Origin: Ascaris suum
Lineage: Eukaryota; Nematoda; Chromadorea; Rhabditida; Ascarididae
DNA: 64,000 bases
NCBI GenBank assembly: GCA_013433145.1
Contig: CM024170.1
Coordinates: 11,259,866 to 11,323,865 of the forward strand
Direction: 5' to 3'
A program made the position numbers and the translations under genes. A model generated the notes under the pieces. It was not told the DNA's origin and searched no databases. It saw only the letters and a program-made list of their open reading frames with translations. Shown here piece after piece: positions 43,301-53,326 of this stretch (positions within the stretch are counted from its first letter, which is position 1; each line of letters opens with the position of its first letter).

Positions 43301-46300
43301 TAGAGTTAAACACACAATAAGTATGTCCTGATGTTAAGTTTAAATAAGAAGTAGAGGAGAAAGGAAGGAAAGAGAGTAGTTAAACATAAATGGAAAGAAG
43401 AAAGCGAAAGAAGATGAGTTCGAGGAGTTGATAACTAAAATTTCGAAAAACGAAAATGTATCATAACGATGTATTTACATTGCATTATAACAATGTAAAC
43501 AATTTACTACGCGACTTGTTTTTCACAAATGAATGCTTCTTACAAGCTTTTCGGATGACAATCTCTATATAAGTCTCTAGACTGTTCCTCCAACTTGAGA
43601 AACTTCATCTCTTTCAAGAATTTTAATTTCCTTGTTGAGTTCGATATTTTTGAATCGGCTGCCACTGCGGTCTCGATCAACCTTCTAGCAGAGCCGTATA
43701 TAACCATGCTCATCTGGTTGGCAGGCATTTGAAGAAAGTTTCAACCAAAAAGGAATACCGCCCCCACCGTCCAACTCATCCAGATCAAATAATCCTCGCA
43801 ACATCCACCGACCAGTGCCAGACTCCCTCCTAATTCATCTTCGCTAAGCGAGAACTTCTGTTCCAGTCCGAGTCGGATACACCCATTAAGTCTTTCCTCA
43901 TAGCATCCATTTCCTTTTTCTACAATACCCATAAAATGTCCTAGTGATAATGAATAAGGAACATGCCTTTAGAGTGGTTGAAGTTAAATGCATCAATTAG
44001 TTTCGAATGCAGTAATATTCGAGTGGCACTATTTTCGTAAATGCAATCAATCACATACATCAACATAGAGAATATATTAAAAACAATCAATCCTGTATAG
44101 GCTTTGTGACTATGTTCCCACATAAAAGAATATGACACCTAAAAACAGATACATCAATTAGTTTATTTGTCCCTTCTATTCATCTGCCTATCTTGCTTTA
44201 CTTCCGCTAGCAGCAATAATAGAATAGGATAGACACAATAGAAAAAGGCAGAGAAAAGGAGAGGAGTATGTTTGGCAGAAAAGTGAAAAAAAGAAAATAC
44301 ACGGCAAAAATAACAAAATGCTGCTAATAAAATGCGCTACTGTTTATAAGTGTTTGTAATGCAAAAAATCAGCTTGTTTTTGATGCAAAAAAAAAAAATA
44401 GTACATCATATGCAAACGTAGGCGACACTATTCTAATTCGGAGCTCTAAAAATGCACACTGCCATCCATACCGCAATTATCCTGAAAATTCAAGTCATAT
44501 TTTCCATTTGCAAATTGAAGACATGACCTTATATCAACCATCAGAAATATTTAATTCACTTGTTAGTGAGATTCTCATTTTTCAAGATTAGTTCTTTTGA
44601 AAAAGCGGCAATTATGCGAAGAGAAAACAAGGTTTATGTTATAAAGACAATGTTTAATCTTTAAACTGTAAGAGATTTTCGCATATCATCCATGATTTTT
44701 TTTTCCATATATGTTTGGTGTTTTCTGTATGAGCCATATCATAAGTGCCAAGTTCAGCTACATATAAATTGATCTCGCTTAGCCGAGGAACTGCAGTCTG
44801 AGTATTGTACACTGTGAAAATAATAGAAGCTTCAGAAAAGAAGATTCATCGTTTAGTTTTGCTTAGTGCACGGTCCGTTGGAGGAGGGCTTCGAGCAAAC
44901 TCTTTAGCTTTGTCCTACCGAATAATTCCGACCAGTTGTCTCATCGGCGCGCGGGAGGCGAAGCAAGTCGTATGGAACAACGATGAATCGACTTGTCAGT
45001 ATCCGATGGGCAGGAGACGAGCCTAAGCCCTCACCTTCACGCTACCATACAACTTCAGTTAAACGGAAGTGGTAGTGATATGAAGAGACATTTATTCGTA
45101 ATGAATGCTTTGTCGATTCAAGTAAATAAGTAAATAAAAAAAGATTGTGCGTAAATTAATATCTTCTCAATTCGCCAAGAAGAGGTAGCTATTAGCTGAC
45201 TTGATCACTTGATCACAGTCTCATCACGAATAAATGCATCAAGTTTGAGCGTAATTAGTCAAGCTTGAGCTTGCTCACCTGTGCAGCATGTACGAATGCC
45301 GCTAAGAGGATGAAGTAGAAGATTGAAAGGATGGATTTCTCGACCACAGCTGTTGTGATTCCGAAAAGAATGAACGTAATCAGAGCAAGCATGCATCGCA
45401 GGAAGAAATGCAGAAGCGTCTCCATCGCTTCCACACAGCCGACCGCTAAGCACTTTCAACTATTCAATGACCATCACGCAGTGGCAACAAAGAACAGCAG
45501 CAAATTCTCGCCGAATATGCAAATGAGTGCAGAATTATGCAAAATAGACGGGTTTTGGGTCTTCACTTCATAGTGCTTTCGTGAAAAACAGAAAGTAACT
45601 TGATTGTCAAGCATAGGTTTATGATGCTTGATTGCCAAAGAATACGACAGATGCAGCAAAAAATAATTGCGTCTGCGCATTTGTGAAATGTGCGAGCGGC
45701 ATGTGGATTATGACCTACCTGCATTTGCGAAAGTTCGAATGTGCACCTTAATGTCTATCTTGCACAATTAACATCTGCCTGTCTGTCGTTTTGGCTAAAA
45801 ATAGCAAATAAAATTTTAAAACATGAGAGAAGCCGTTATCCTTAAGAATGAGCGGTAAAATTAGCATATAAAGGCTTTTAGTTAAAGTAGGTTTGTGTAA
45901 GTAACTTTGTGGATAGTTTCGCATAAGAAAATCACCCTTTTTCTAAGCCGATGGAACAAAGTCTTCTACTCTTCACTTTTCGAGTTATTATTTTTCCTTT
46001 TTAAATAGATATATGTTGAATCGTAAGTGGAACCAAAAAACGGAGCCAAAATAAAAATCCAAAACAAGGCAGAACATCGCCTGCTGTAACTCTAGCAGCG
46101 ATGACGAGAAGAGGGAGGCCGAGTTGGACGTGAAGGGACACGGGGATAGTCGAAGTGGTTTATTGGGGAATACAATAGCTCACAAGAATGAATGCAAACT
46201 GCAAGAGGTACCCAGAAGATCTCGTTGCCGATCGGGGAGCTGTCGACTGGAGAAGATTGAATCAGAATGGCTGAAGCCCGACTTATATAGCCCTCAGGTA

Positions 46301-46378
46301 GGCCAAAAGCACCTAAGTCGATCAATGGCACTGCGCGAAGAGCAATGAACGAGAACGACCATACGAGCAAAATGATCA
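22022..46378 (-). CDS. pezo-1: Piezo mechanosensitive cation channel (5' end not found)
   Basis: Piezo proteins are trimeric plasma-membrane channels that open under membrane tension. Exons in coding order (minus strand): 46378-46184, 45445-45279, 44138-~44020, 43279-~43166, 42266-42145, 41329-41090, 40851-40657, 39732-39531, 38928-38783, 38460-38342, 37845-37596, 37013-36890, 36423-~36270, 35294-35152, 34316-~34050, 33477-33337, 31990-31750, 31136-30948, 30142-~29890, 28389-28179, 27591-27444, 26839-26720, 26209-26114, 25683-25549, 24920-24776, 24668-24574, 24022-23862, 23332-23144, 22465-22323, 22143-22022. Most junctions keep the frame, continuously so from 28389 to the stop. These sum to about 1600 residues; Piezo proteins are about 2100-2800. 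The first transmembrane pair, part of the beam region and some cytoplasmic loops were not found. Low-confidence exons: 44138, 43279, 42266 and 34316. Confidence 0.93.
25360..25451. repeat. Direct tandem duplication, period 51 bp, in a Piezo intron
   Basis: Copies at 25360-25400 and 25411-25451 match at 39 of 41 positions, separated by 10 bases. They lie between the cap exons 25683-25549 and 24920-24776. Confidence 0.85.
28179..31990 (-). CDS. pezo-1: Piezo last blade repeats and anchor-proximal exons
   Basis: Exon 31990-31750 ends LSPRPSHTLWMIVIFYVQ, matching the family PRPS-x-x-F/L-W-M-x-x-I-x-x-x. Its last codon joins in frame to 31136-30948 (VIIIVMMNFKYSFLPW), which keeps the family F-P-W-like turn and ends in a FALFTHR helix equivalent to ALFFHR. 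Exon 30142-~29890 encodes DYYPWMVVSHFVAIGVLI and a following FFMISICE helix. It corresponds to the last four-helix unit, but the phase into it is unresolved, so an exon is probably missed. Exon 28389-28179 encodes FFWYLARCVHMLASAFQVR followed by DGYPQYM, matching the L-W-Y-F-V-K-C...A-Y-Q-I-R-x-G-Y-P block that precedes the anchor. Confidence 0.85.
33337..37845 (-). CDS. pezo-1: Piezo blade-to-beam/clasp exons
   Basis: Exon 37845-37596 starts RLFLDDVKQCVFSYYHW, matching the Piezo Y-L-D-M-L-K-x-A-V-F-x-Y-x-F-W block, and continues through three membrane segments. Exon 37013-36890 gives TTKNGYKRLVAICRMLHVYF. Exon 36423 onward gives YSFDVIVFAALLLQLRMIVSW, matching the W-D-S-I-x-F-x-x-L-L-L-Q-x-R block. 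Exon 35294-35152 begins GQILHDQLLFKAM, then a charged helix with KRR; in other Piezos the long beam helix begins in this area. Exon 34316-~34050 follows a good CTGCAG acceptor but its frame does not join cleanly to the exon before it, so it is tentative. Exon 33477-33337 (47 codons, both ends in phase) gives VALWLGRLSLDYRYIRFVV and fits the clasp helix before the next membrane repeat. An exon between 36270 and 35294 may be missing. Confidence 0.78.
38342..46378 (-). CDS. pezo-1: Piezo N-terminal membrane-repeat (blade) exons
   Basis: The most diagnostic pieces follow. Exon 45445-45279: paired hydrophobic segments with SILSIFYFILLAAF, matching an early Piezo repeat. Exon 41329-41090: LTTVIKLAFFVYHGP followed by NAEKWMYWTGL, matching the family's lysine-bearing helix and the loop with a conserved Asn-Trp. 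Exon 40851-40657: INYGYYKFGFE, matching the family N-Y-x-F-Y-K-F-G-x-E. Exon 39732-39531: FLAQIGAPPNYC, matching the family L-x-x-x-G-x-P-P-x-x-C. Exon 38928-38783 aligns with the block around the family LLLLCASQQWQVF, though only hydrophobicity and a final E are kept. Exon 38460-38342 is an acidic loop. Junction phases agree between 46378 and 45279 and through 40851, 39732, 38928, 38460 and 37845. The exon 46378-46184 sits after a TTACAG acceptor, so at least one coding exon lies upstream. Confidence 0.85.
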
Positions 46379-46492
46379 CTGTAATGTTAGATCACAAATA
46401 GCTTTAGATCACAAGTAAATGTCTTGGGTTGGCTCTTCATCGCCATACTCATCACCGCCTCACTTCTTCACTTCTCTTACTCGAAATGACAA

Positions 46493-46510
46493 CATGCTAG
46501 CGCTAGCATG
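46493..46510. repeat. 18-bp perfect palindrome
   Basis: CATGCTAGCGCTAGCATG equals its own reverse complement. It sits about 115 bp upstream (in transcript order) of the first Piezo exon found. It could be a dimeric factor site or chance. Confidence 0.8.
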
Positions 46511-47740
46511 AAAATACTAACTTCCTTTGTCCAGTTCTTCTCTGTGAATACCCGTTTAGTTGTTGTCATGATACTCCATGCATTTTGCAGTGGTCACTAA
46601 AACGTATATTAGTTCTTATCTTCGATGGCTTTTCTCATCTCCCCGTCCCATTGCTCAACCGTTTAGTTTCCTCGCATTATCCCATGCGATAGTTAAATGT
46701 GAATCTTCCTTTCTTGTTGAAATGAAGAAATATTCTCATCTAATTCATTCATGTAGCGCGTACGTCGGACACGCTGTTAAATTGAATCTACAATGCAGCC
46801 GGCACATGAAGCTATCTTCTAGACTAATATAAAGAACAGCCTGACAAAAAACGACTGCGCATCGACATCACAAAAGCCGTTATTGCAACCAGTCCATATA
46901 AAACGACTTCAAACATTTGCTTTGCTTGTTGCGAGATGCATTCTCAGCACTTTGCAATATGGATGTCTTGAGCATTATCGAACGACCTTCATTACTAACT
47001 GCCCAACCAATTTGTAATATTGTACTCCCGTGTGGCCTTTGCAAGCTGGCATCAATTTATTAATGAATGCCTAGAAATACTTCATGGGCGTTGTCCCTCG
47101 CGAAGTTTATTGTGGTCCAAACGAGTAAAAAACACAGACTAACCAAAGTTTAACCTCATAGTTAGTGTTACAAACCGGTTTTTATTTAATCCTTCGTAGC
47201 ATTCTTGCTGTGCCTGCGCTTGCTCATGTCCACATACCTTTTTTTCCCACTTCGGGACATTGAAATAAAAGTTTAAGGAACTAAATTACACTTCCACATG
47301 CTACCATCATTGCATTACACAGAAATAAAAATTCGCAGCAATGTGATAAATGCAGCGGTGATGAATTTTTTTAAAGAAGAGATAAGTGAACAATTGCGAA
47401 TCGTGTATTTGCCTTTCATATGTTTCAATAACTTTCAGTTGGCAAATAAGCAAAGCAGCGCGTACCTACCGCTGTGACATATGCTATGCGCACATAACCC
47501 ACAAGAAATTAGAAGTTTGTTGACGAGCTATTGTATCGACTATGATTTTGATCCATAGTATTGATGTTGCGGTTCGGCACTTTTTTCCACATATATGTGT
47601 ACCTATGGGTATTAGAAATGGTCGTATGCGAGCTAACTGTCCACCACTAAAGCCACTTTACCACCGTTCTAAATGGGCTAGAGAATGAAGACGGAGGAAG
47701 CGAGGATTAATATCACACTATCACACCGATATCATGATCG

Positions 47741-49903
47741 CTATTTTTGATTAGGCGACGTTTTCAGCGATAGAGCGACGGAGCCGCCGCTTGTTTGCTG
47801 TGGTGACGTGTTTGTATGGTCGAGCTGCTTCAGTGGCGACCGTTCATCTAAGCTCTGTGAAGGCCTCGCGGAGCGCTGCTGCGGTCGCAGGAATGCAGCT
47901 TCACGTCGTCTACGTTGTGCACAGACTTCTTTGAGATGATAGCGACAAATCAATGTGTAGATTGCGGTGACAATTTCGAGTACTTCCAACGCCAAACTTA
48001 TACTGACGAGGATAATAGCCGTTACTCGGACTGCAATCGTATCGTATCACTGCCAAATGCATCACAACGAGCACAACTCTGATATCGTTTAAAATGCAAC
48101 GTTTGATTGATAAGTGAATAGATGCCAATCGACAGGTTTTTTTTTTCGCTTACTGGTATTAAAGTTGTTTTATTTATTGGCACTAATTTTTTATTTCATT
48201 TATTGTAGTAATTACCTTCTTTGACTAATGGCAACAATTAAAAGCCTCAGGTCCTGGATGTTCTCAGATCATCAAATGGGCAAACCAGAGTCATTGATAT
48301 TCTCCAAATAACTCATTGCAATCAAATAAGCACTGTGAAATTTAAAGAACATGAAATAAAAACGATTTTTCGATGAGAAGAGAAGCGAATCGATTACCTT
48401 TTTCTTCTGCAACATCATCACCAAGTCTATTCAATTTTCTCGTATAACTATCTGGGAAGACAGCTATCATTATGCACATTAAAATACCAATAAAGCGAAG
48501 TAGCAAAGAAGGTAGCTGAAATGTCATATCCATAAAATTTGAGAAATCTTTATAATTAGTCTACCAAGAAATGAGAGGTGAAAATCTCCTGAAATGAATA
48601 CACTATTTAAAGATCGTTTCAAAATCACGTACTCAAAAATACGAAAGAAGACATGCTATCCACTCATCAGCACCAAAGTGCTAAAAAAATTTCGGACTCA
48701 TTAGATAATGCAGCAAAAAAAAACCAATTAGTAAGGCACAATTGACAATCACCAGATGAAACTGTTCGAAAATTTGACTCATATAAGCAGCAGAAGTTGA
48801 GCATTTGAGTGAGAATCAGTAGATGTTCCTCAAGCATAATCGATAAGTCTCAAGGTCAGCTATCACAGAATGTTTACATGAAGAAGAACTAAGTCTTACA
48901 ATGGCAACGAGAAGGAATGAGAGTGGTTCAAATCGTTGTCTAATAAATCCATAAATTAAAAGTCCATATCCGATAATCATCCATGTATTCTCGGTCAATG
49001 GTATAATGATCATGCTTATATCCTTGTTGAAAGCGATCGATGTGTATACATTGGTGATAACTAATAGCGTTAGTGTTACAGAGGCCCATATTAGAGTTTT
49101 TGCCTATAAGAAACAGCATTATCCTTTAACAGCTTGAAACAGTCATTAAAACAATCCCCTATAAAAATGATCAATACAGCTACAAAAAATGCCGAAGCAA
49201 CTTTAAGGCCATGTTTAGTGCTCGATCGGTAAATCGTCGATTTCTGGAATCCGAAGATACTTCTGAAAGTTGCTTGTCCAGAGCAACTTATCCGCTGAAC
49301 AATACATCTTATCCAGAAATTCTGTTGTATCGCAATTGAGCAATACGATCGCGTTTAGTAGAATGGAGAGAGAGTTTTGAAAGTCTACATGTCATTTTTC
49401 GATTCTGCCAAATTCAAACTGCAAGAATTAGAAATATCAAGACGAATCGACAAATTTAGATTATGATAGCCAACGAAAGGAATCGAAACAATCAACTTCC
49501 ATTTGGTATGAAATTTACGTCTAAATCTTTTCGTCACAAATATCTCAGAAATGAAAGAGATTTAGATATGCATTCAATTGTTATCCCACTCACAGATGAT
49601 CAGCAGCTTTCTCAAGGATCACCGATAGCAGAGAATCCGAGAACTCACTAACTGAAGAGAATAAATTTGAGCTGAAATGTCAAAATTATCTTTTTACCAC
49701 ATTCAAAGCTGAATTATTCTTGAAAAAAAAATCACTTCCAACTATTCAAAAAGTTCTTGAATAAGGAATTTCAAACGAACGCCTAAAACCGATCAATAAA
49801 ATCTGAAACAAATGGTCACAAGATGAATACTTACTTCCAAGGTGAGGTGGCAGGAGGACTTCTCTTTTACGACTATTTCTCCATCCTTTGGCGAGTACTC
49901 CAT
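47741..49903 (-). CDS. Uncharacterised 226-residue multi-pass membrane protein
   Basis: Four exons with consistent phase: 49903-49835 (23 codons), 49103-48900 (68), 48515-48398 (39 plus one base), 48030-47741 (ending in TAG). All junctions are GT-AG with good acceptors (TTATAG, TTTCAG, TTGCAG). The ATG (MEYSPKDGEIVV) is 13 nt after a TTGCAG acceptor. Visible topology: short polar N-terminus; helix at about residues 27-48 (TLIWASVTLTLLVITNVY); a shorter one at 64-77 (WMIIGYGLLIYGFI); a long one at 84-112 spanning an exon junction; and one at 133-158 (VTAIILVSISLALEVLEIVT). The last 65 residues are hydrophilic, beginning with a basic RRRR cluster and then rich in Ser, Gln and Pro; this tail is probably cytoplasmic. 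I recognise no family motif. It lies between pezo-1 and wars-2 on the same strand, and the terminal stop argues against it being the Piezo N-terminus. Confidence 0.72.
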
Positions 49904-49916
49904 GAATTCACGTGAA

Positions 49917-49922
49917 CTGCAA
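49917..49922 (-). promoter_or_regulatory. Probable spliced-leader acceptor for the 226-residue membrane protein gene
   Basis: TTGCAG ends at 49917, with coding-strand sequence resuming at 49916 and the ATG at 49903-49901. No upstream coding exon was found, so this is either a spliced-leader site or the end of a 5' UTR intron. Confidence 0.45.
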
Positions 49923-50277
49923 GCATATTCAATCATAAGACAAATCAAAGCATCTCGAAAATAACTTGCGAGGAATTATTCAATGATGAAAGACGAGCCA
50001 ATGACGATAGCACACTATGTGCTTTCTATGAGCGAGTTCATCAGACAAATGATTTCTTGGGAGCATTAACAACTACGAGACAACGCCCAATGTATCCGTA
50101 CCAATGCCAACAATTGCATGCGTGAATTATATTTCATGAAATAATTCGTTTTCGGCTCGAACATTTTCAAGCATGAAATGAAACTACATTGCTGAAAAGG
50201 TTTCTGTATTCTGCATAGCAAACAATTAAATAGGATAAAGTCAACTTTGAGGATTTATTTGTGTTGAGACTGCAAAC

Positions 50278-50810
50278 GATGTATAACGATTGTGATCATA
50301 GAGCACCCCACACTGTGAAATGCTCTTATAAGCGTCACTTTGATGCTATGAGAAGGATATCTAAGGAATACGGTTGCCCACTCTGTCATTCGCATCTCTG
50401 TGGTTCATGGGCTCGATCGTATCGTGGAACCGTCGTGCATCTTGTAATGAAAGTTGTGTTTCGCGTTCGTCGGTGGTGCGTCTACTACATGGGAAGGAGC
50501 GACCGGTGTCGGCAAAAGAATCGGAGGGTCCGAAAAAGAGTTCAAGCCAGTACCGGCTGAGCTCCCATGTACTGATCCGAAACGGGTGCTCCTCCCCACG
50601 TAGTAGACGCATCACCGACGAAGGCGAAACACAACTTTTATTGCAAGACGCATGACGGCTCCACGACACAATCGAGCCCGCGAACGACAAAGAAGCGAAT
50701 GACAGAGTGGGCAATAATAGTTCTTTCATCCCTAGTCATAGCATGAAAGTGACACTTCTATGAGCATTTCATGGTGCGAGGTGCTCTGCGGTCACAGTCG
50801 TTGCACTATG
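50278..50810. mobile_element. Foldback (large inverted repeat) element, probably a non-autonomous transposon
   Basis: Left arm about 50278-50505 and right arm about 50585-50810 are imperfect reverse complements over more than 220 bp, around a short centre. Examples: GTGGTGCGTCTACTAC near 50474 pairs with GTAGTAGACGCATCACC near 50599; GCCCACTCTGTCATTCGC near 50376 pairs with a matching block near 50695. It is markedly GC-richer than its surroundings. Long open frames on both strands give almost the same peptide (PTLSFASLW/S...GSIVSWNR/SRR/HASCN), which is the symmetry of the repeat rather than a gene. No transposase was seen. Target-site duplications are not obvious. Confidence 0.8.
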
Positions 50811-53326
50811 TAATAAAATACAAGCGTGTACCTGCGGGTGGACACACACAGACAAATATATACATGCGGGGTGGGGAAATAAATTACGGGGAGCAAATGA
50901 ATTACTAAGAACTGATCTGCAAAAATTGAATTCTGCAAAAATTGCAAGAATTCCTGCTCATCCTAAGATTGCTCTGAACTCTTGTTGGAATGGAGATATA
51001 TGAAGCACAGGTCCAGAGAAGCTGAAACTACTGTATCCACACCGTCAACTTTGAATGGCGCGCATCGTCAAAGGACTGGTTGAGGCGATCACGAACTCCC
51101 ATTACTGCACTCAGCTCAGAACAACTTGTTTCACCAACATCCGAGTATCGAATTTTCCCACTGCTCGGCTAGCTGAGTCGAAGATGATGCGCCCACCGTT
51201 CAAGCGATGAGCAAAATAACAACGATTGACCCTGCACAAGCACGTCTATTTATAGCATCTCAAAACCGAAGAAAATGCATACATGTAAATCTTGGGAAAC
51301 GACGCACTTATGCATAAGTTTGGCCAACTCCCTGAATGCAAGACTTATAATCTTTTTTTTTTGCCTACCTGAGTTATACTACTCAACTCTCAATGAAATT
51401 TTACCATTTCCATGCGGCGTCAGTGATAAGGCCATGAATGTTATGCTGAACGAATTTGCAAAAGCCAAACTACAAGGTGGAATTTGAACTTCTCAACGTT
51501 TAAGGATAAGCTATCACAGTTTCACAAGTCTTCATTTTCTAGGCGAACAAAAGCATCGAAAGCTGAGACGACATACACCGCCTAAAGCAGCTGCTCTAAT
51601 TTTGGGACTTACCCATCATGAACTCCTTCGCAGCAATCCATGCAAATTTGCAAACCTGAGAAGCGCTAAGCTACTTCCTTACTTCCAACACATATGGCGC
51701 AAAATAGAAAGATGATTCATCCACGTAGTAAACACCGACGAGTGTTGTTGCACCTCCTCATGTTGCATTATCTGGATGCACATACTTGTAATTACTCGCC
51801 AACCTCATGGGATCCACTTGCATCTGAAACAGTTAGCGAATTGCTGACAACGCATATACTATCAAATGGGTTTTTCAATACGCAACATAAGAAGCAGAGA
51901 AATTGAAAAATATAGATGATAGAGCTTCACCGACTTATGTGCGAATGGAGAAATCCCTGCTTGTTGACTTCTCACAGTAACTCTTGAAGTCGTATAGTCT
52001 GAAAAAAATGGTACTCTTTGCGTGTTGAACGTTATCCTGTGGAATGCTCTTCAATTCGACATTTAAAGTATTAATATCATTAAAGCTTAAGAGGAGAACT
52101 TAACAGTAAGTTTCAAAAAAAATTTCACGAGTGGAAAATTGCAGCAAAAAAAAAGACTGCATTTACCGATACAACCAATTAGACGTTATTCGTTAGTCTA
52201 TTTCCTCTTCTTTTCTGCACATCATAGAATTAATTAAACTTTAAATCAGCAGCCGCCTCATCTATAGAGTGCTTCCAAGAATGGAGAAACGACAATCCAC
52301 GTTGTTTTCAATATGAAAGCAACACACCTAAATGCTGAGCTGCATATTATTATAGACGAACGTAAATCCCTCTTGTCGCGACGATCGTGAAAACATTTCC
52401 ACAACAATGTCGCAAGAAATCAAATTCCTCGCGCCACGTTGTTCCCAACATCGGCTGGCACTGGAATCGAAATCTTACTGGAGTTGCACATATAAGCAGC
52501 CCTATCCGACTATTGGGCATCAGTGCAAACAACTGTTCCGCGACTGGGATAACGCTCGTTGCCGCTGCAGCCAAGGACTGCCGACTCATTGCGACTTCGT
52601 TAGCCACCTTGACCCCTCGGCCATCGTTTAATTCAGTGGATCTTCCTTTTTACATCTACCTCTCTGGGCATTATACGATAAGAAACTCAGAATACTTTCT
52701 GGCATACGCACAAAACAGTAAGGGAAAAAACAGTTTTCACCATACTGGTCGAGGAGCCGTTGAAGCAAGCACCTCGTTTCATAGCTCACTCCCCCTTTAC
52801 CTCCCTCCCCCACCTTGTTCAGTCCTTAGTGAGACAATGAGAGATAATATGCAATATCATTTGTTGAATATTGCAACGCTTCCTTCATCGTGATTCAATG
52901 CATTGCATTAAAGTAAAAAATTTTACTCTTCCAGAGTTGCAACAGAGTCATTTTGAAGAATTACTCGTGATAAGCTATTTTGCAATGAAATCTCTTACTT
53001 CTTCCCATCGAAGTTTAAAAAACACATGAGAGGTATTGCTCAATGGTTGCATGGACCGTCAAGTTTTCTCTTCACGCCTGTATTGGTTCGTTCATAAACT
53101 ATCTCAATTCTGGCAATAAAAACAAATCAACAACAGTGATTGACACTTACAACTTTCGAGACAAAAAAAAAACAGCATATATACTACCTCTCCTATACGA
53201 ACAATTCTGAATGCGCAAATAAAACCTAAATGAAAAGATAATAAATAAACTGAATTTTATCAGTTAAGTAATTCTCGTGAATAAGAAAAGAAGCATAAGG
53301 ATTGCTTCTTTAAAACTGCTCGCATA
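50811..53326. other. Intergenic stretch between foldback element and wars-2 3' end
   Basis: No recognised gene. It contains a GC-richer block at about 52350-52640 that is open in at least three frames on the two strands, a poly-T run near 51352, and ordinary AT-rich sequence. The wars-2 3' UTR occupies part of the right end. Confidence 0.5.

Noticed and set aside
45259..45459. 66-codon minus-strand frame ending TCCTGEQAQA
   Set aside because: The Piezo exon 45445-45279 uses another frame of the same bases, which fits splice sites, phase and family hydrophobicity.
50261..50729. Open frames of 93-122 codons on both strands
   Set aside because: They mirror one another because of the inverted repeat, so they are not independent genes.
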